DNA of 9,310 nt from contig JAFAGX010000210.1 of NCBI GenBank assembly GCA_019237515.1, positions 1 through 9,310 of the forward strand. Direction: 5' to 3'. The DNA comes from Acidobacteriaceae bacterium. GTDB taxonomy: Bacteria; Acidobacteriota; Terriglobia; Terriglobales; SbA1. The position numbers and the translations under genes are program-made. Position 1 is the first letter of the stretch, and each line of letters begins with the position of its first letter. Below the pieces are notes generated by a model, which did no database searches, was not told where the DNA came from, and worked only from the letters and a program-made list of their open reading frames with translations. Positions 6,462-9,310 of the stretch are shown in pieces.

Positions 6462-6749
6462 GGCAGGTTCAGAATCACTTGGAGTTTACCAAAGGAAATG
6501 GGAGATTCACCGCTTGAATCACTATCGATCAATGCTTCTCGAACCTGGACTGCCCTTGGGAGCCTTCTTCGGCGCAGCAGACGCATTCAAGAAGCTGAAG
6601 ACCTGAGGCGAAGCCAAATGAAAACAGCGTTGGTGAAAAATGCCGGTGAAACGCGAGCGCCGCTTTTGCGGAGGATTTCTACGCGATTCACTGTAGGACA
6701 GAATCTCCCGTAAGAAGGCAATTTCGATATTGAAGTCTGTCATGCGGCG
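6462..6749. other. Intergenic region between the SET gene and the secreted-protein gene
   Basis: This 288-bp divergent region should hold promoters for both genes, but I found no convincing -35/-10 pair. A reverse-strand frame (6522-7025) is open across it and into the next gene. It has no domain I recognise and overlaps the signal peptide region of the plus-strand gene, so I do not call it. Confidence 0.4.
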
Positions 6750-7637
6750 GTGCATCCGCTTGGTAGCAAGCCAAGACACAGTGGCATCAAAAGTGCACTG
6801 CCAAGTGGCGTGTCCAGGGCAGTGCTGAATTCGAAGGTACTCGTCGGATGGGTGCTGATATTCTTCGGTACAGGGGCAGGTGCACAGCAACTCGCTCAGC
6901 AGAATGCGGCTAAGGCTATTCCCGAACTCAGCTCCATTATTCAGCGAATGCAAGCGGCGCAATTGGTTCCTCGGCCTGTAATACCCTACGAGGTAGTTCG
7001 AGAGTACCGCCTGTCGGCGGGACAAAAAAATTCAGAGCCCAACTCTGTGGTAACCGCCGCTATTGATTACTTGCCCCCTGGGGAGAAATCCTACGTCATC
7101 CAAAAAAGCACAGGCAGCAGCCGTGGCGAGGACGTGGTGCGGAGAATACTGCAACATGAGGTAGCGATGTCCTCACTCCAGACGGCGTCAGCCGCAATCA
7201 ATACCGCAAATTATTTCATTTCTTACCTGGGAATGACCTCATTCAACGGTACTCCTTGCTATTTGCTAGGACTCGATCCTAAACGGAAAGAGACGGAGCT
7301 GATTCGTGGAACGGCATGGGTCGATGCACATTCTTTTCTGATTCGCCACGTCAATGGACAAATGGTGAAAAATCCTTCCTGGATGTTGAAAAAGGTAGAC
7401 CTCACCATAGACTTTGCTGACGTCGGAGGAGTTTGGCTTCAGACCGGAATGCAAGCCGTTGCCGATGTGCGTTTTGTTGGTACACAGGTATTAGAATCGC
7501 AGACCGTCGATGCGCGGGTTGGTGGCCAACTGGCGCAGGTTGATAATGATAGCCATAATGAGCGAACCAGAAGCCAAAACTCAAAACGGAGAGGTATACC
7601 CGCCGTTGTGATTGCCCCGATTGATCCAGCTCATTGA
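6750..7637 (+). CDS. Secreted protein of unknown function, possibly LolA-like fold
   Basis: Up to 295 residues. An N-terminal signal peptide is visible: hydrophobic VLVGWVLIFFGTGAGA followed by QQLAQQ, with likely signal peptidase I cleavage after AGA. The mature part has a helical stretch (IPELSSIIQRMQAAQLV). A long alternating beta pattern follows, including 'YEVVREYRL', 'GTPCYLLGLDP', 'RGTAWVDAHSFLIRHV' and 'GGVWLQTGMQAVADV'. The 'AWVDAHSFLIRHV' and 'GVWLQTG' signatures resemble outer-membrane lipoprotein-sorting (LolA/LppX-like) or DUF-type periplasmic proteins, but this is by eye only. The start is uncertain. GTG at 6750 is the first possible in frame, and GTG at 6822 gives a more standard 21-residue signal peptide. 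Neither has a clear Shine-Dalgarno sequence. The next gene, in the same direction, encodes a TonB-dependent receptor with its own promoter. Confidence 0.75.
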   Translation: MHPLGSKPRHSGIKSALPSGVSRAVLNSKVLVGWVLIFFGTGAGAQQLAQQNAAKAIPELSSIIQRMQAAQLVPRPVIPYEVVREYRLSAGQKNSEPNSVVTAAIDYLPPGEKSYVIQKSTGSSRGEDVVRRILQHEVAMSSLQTASAAINTANYFISYLGMTSFNGTPCYLLGLDPKRKETELIRGTAWVDAHSFLIRHVNGQMVKNPSWMLKKVDLTIDFADVGGVWLQTGMQAVADVRFVGTQVLESQTVDARVGGQLAQVDNDSHNERTRSQNSKRRGIPAVVIAPIDPAH

Positions 7638-7768
7638 CTTTGGTTTCGCTGGTCCTAAGCTTCTTCGCATTGTTAACGATGCAAAATCGAAGCGCTGGTG
7701 TTATTCGATTGGCCTCTAATGGCCGGTTGTATATGAAGCCGCGCAAAGCCTGACTCGGGTAATTCAGG

Positions 7769-7797
7769 TTGACAGTTCATTGGATTGGCGCGACAAT
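7769..7797 (+). promoter_or_regulatory. Sigma70-type promoter of the TonB-dependent receptor gene
   Basis: A perfect -35 box TTGACA (7769-7774) is followed by exactly 17 bp and a -10 box GACAAT (7792-7797, 4 of 6). Transcription would begin near 7804, leaving a leader of about 120 nt. That leader contains a small hairpin GCAGA/TCTGC (7882-7896) shortly before the ribosome binding site GGGGG (7913-7917). The architecture matches the promoter at 1255-1283. Confidence 0.6.
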
Positions 7798-7922
7798 CCC
7801 GCATCATCGTCATCCTGTTCTAATCGCAACTTGTTCCCGGTTTCATTTTGTTGATTCGGCGTAGTGGATAGTGGCAGCTGCGCAGATTGCGTCTGCAAGT
7901 AAAACGCAAATCGGGGGTGTCC

Positions 7923-9310
7923 ATGCAATTCAGAGAATTGCAGCGTCTCGTCTTTGTCTGTACTTCAGCAGTTCTTCTTGCCGCCTTGTTTTCCAACCGC
8001 TTGGCCTGCGCACAGGCTACGACCTCGGTGCGCGGAACTGTGACCGATCCGCACGGCAAAGTGATCGTGGGCGCCGAGGTTGTGCTGGCCAATGCCGAAT
8101 CCAAGCAGCTGCGCACGACAAAAAGCGGCTCGCAGGGAGATTATCAATTTCTTCTAATCCCTCCCGGAACCTACAACCTAGTCGTCACCGCGTCCGGTTT
8201 TGCCAGACATGAGGAAAAAGATCTTGCCTTACTGGTGAACACGCCGGCCACGGTCAATGTTGAATTGACTGTCGGCGGATTGGCGGAAACGGTCACGGTG
8301 ACCTCAGAGGCCCCGGCTCTCGACTTGGTGGATGCTTCGATCGGCAACTCCTTCGAGGAGAAACAGGTCCGCCAGATTCCTCTCGAGGGCCGCAATGTTC
8401 CTGATCTGCTCAGCCTGCAAGCTGGAGTCGCCTATACCGGAAACCGCATCGCCGATCAAGATCAAGACACCAGAAATGGCGCGGTAAACGGGGCGCGCAG
8501 CGATCAGAGTAACGTCACTCTGGATGGCGTCGACGTGAACGATCAGTCCAACGGGTATGCCTTCACCTCAGTGTTGCCGGTGACCCAGGACTCGGTTCAG
8601 GAATTCCGGGTAACCACCACCAATTACGGCGCAGACCAGGGGCAGGGATCGGGTGCGCAAGTGGCGCTGGTCACCAAGAGCGGCACCAACGCATTTCACG
8701 GATCGGTCTATGAATACCTGCGCAATACAGTCACCAGCGCAAATGACTACCTGGTCAAGCAATCGGAACTGAATATCGGAGATAAGAACAAGCCTCTGCA
8801 GTTGAATCGCAATATCTTTGGCGCATCGGTTGGCGGACCGCTGCAGAAAGATCGCCTGTTCTTTTTCGTCAATTATGAAGGCACCCGCGAGCGCGAACAG
8901 CAGCGTGCCGAGCGGGTCATCCCCACCCCATCACTTTGCCAGGGCATCTTCCGGTACCTGAACGTGAACGGCGGGACCACCGTCCTCAATCCCACCGATC
9001 TGCAAAACCTTGATCCAAGACACATCGGGATTGATCCAGCGATGCTCGACCTGAAGAATCACACCGGTTATCTGGACCGCACGTTTTGTACGGGAAACAC
9101 AGTCACCAACGACTCTGCGGCCGGAGATGGTCTGAACTATGCCGGGTACATCTTCCGCGCACCCACCAGCCTTGATAATGACGTAGCCATTGCCCGGCTC
9201 GATTACCACCTCACCAGTGATGGACGGCACACGCTCTTCTTCCGCGCCGCCGGCCAGGATTTGCGAAATCCCGGTGCGCCGTTCCTTCCGGGAGATGTTC
9301 CTGAGCAGAC
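7923..9310 (+). CDS. TonB-dependent receptor with carboxypeptidase-regulatory-like domain (3' truncated by window)
   Basis: An open frame of 462 codons runs off the window end. Residues 1-31 are a signal peptide (basic LQR, then VFVCTSAVLLAALF, cleavage near ACAQA). Residues about 34-118 form a CarboxypepD_reg-like beta-sandwich (SVRGTVTDPHGKVIVGAEV, IPPGTYNLVVTASGF). A TonB plug domain follows, with the marks QIPLEGRNVPDLLSLQAGV, NGARSDQSNVTLDGVDVND and VQEFRVTT. The beta-barrel then begins with 'TKSGTNAFHGSVYEYLRN' and 'VGGPLQKDRLFFFVNYEG'. Acidobacterial relatives of this Oar-like type usually exceed 1000 residues, so about 40% is visible. They sit in the outer membrane and import substrates, often polysaccharide or peptide breakdown products, using TonB energy; the substrate here is unknown. 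The ATG has GGGGGTG just upstream and a promoter at 7769. No Sus-like SusD partner is visible. Confidence 0.93.
   Translation, partial: MQFRELQRLVFVCTSAVLLAALFSNRLACAQATTSVRGTVTDPHGKVIVGAEVVLANAESKQLRTTKSGSQGDYQFLLIPPGTYNLVVTASGFARHEEKDLALLVNTPATVNVELTVGGLAETVTVTSEAPALDLVDASIGNSFEEKQVRQIPLEGRNVPDLLSLQAGVAYTGNRIADQDQDTRNGAVNGARSDQSNVTLDGVDVNDQSNGYAFTSVLPVTQDSVQEFRVTTTNYGADQGQGSGAQVALVTKSGTNAFHGSVYEYLRNTVTSANDYLVKQSELNIGDKNKPLQLNRNIFGASVGGPLQKDRLFFFVNYEGTREREQQRAERVIPTPSLCQGIFRYLNVNGGTTVLNPTDLQNLDPRHIGIDPAMLDLKNHTGYLDRTFCTGNTVTNDSAAGDGLNYAGYIFRAPTSLDNDVAIARLDYHLTSDGRHTLFFRAAGQDLRNPGAPFLPGDVPEQ

Noticed and set aside
7667..7682. Near-palindrome GCATTGTTAACGATGC after the secreted-protein gene
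   Set aside because: A short stem with one wobble pair and no T-run on the coding side; too weak to call a terminator.
1..9310. CRISPR array, insertion sequence, toxin-antitoxin pair or phage genes
   Set aside because: No regularly spaced repeats, transposase-like frame, terminal inverted repeats or paired small ORFs were seen.

Overview
The window looks like a chromosomal segment of an acidobacterium (Acidobacteriota, Terriglobia-like). This rests on moderate GC, the N-terminal part of a very large TonB-dependent receptor with a carboxypeptidase-regulatory-like domain directly after its signal peptide (a family greatly expanded in that phylum), and several small 'conserved hypothetical' proteins of acidobacterial style. 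No phylogenetic search could be run, so this is an inference.

Layout, left to right. (1) The 3' end of a gene of unknown function (3-218, +). (2) A reverse-strand gene for a single-pass membrane protein with a long coiled coil (397-1221, -), with a good sigma70-type promoter at 1255-1283. (3) A small orphan protein gene (1482-1730, +), convergent with (4) a large copper/silver P1B-type ATPase gene (1788-4433, -). Its N-terminus carries two YHS and two heavy-metal-binding (HMBD) modules instead of the usual HMA domain. (5) Divergent from it, a 75-residue HMA-fold protein that has lost the CxxC metal site (4540-4767, +). An inverted repeat lies in the 106-bp intergenic region between them. (6) About 375 bp without a convincing gene, holding a long imperfect hairpin and a TATAAT box, followed by tRNA-Arg(ACG) (5143-5219, +). 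(7) A reverse-strand pair, a SET-domain protein methyltransferase (5919-6461) followed by a cupin protein (5335-5880). (8) A secreted LolA-like or otherwise unassigned beta-rich protein (6750-7637, +). (9) The start of the TonB-dependent receptor (7923 to the window end, +), with a promoter at 7769-7797.

The clearest functional unit is metal homeostasis: the copper exporter and its divergently encoded HMA-like partner. The exporter's CPC, YN(x4)P and MxxSS motifs fit Cu+/Ag+ efflux. The loss of the two cysteines in the small protein argues against a simple copper chaperone and for a structural or regulatory role, which is unproven. The SET/cupin pair reads as one transcription unit, but no substrate can be inferred. 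The secreted protein and the receptor both concern the cell envelope; the sequence does not show that they act together.

No mobile element, CRISPR array or toxin-antitoxin pair was recognised. Nothing here proves a previously undescribed system. The best candidates for follow-up are the CxxC-less HMA protein paired with an HMA-less ATPase, and the bacterial SET gene with an altered SAM-binding motif.
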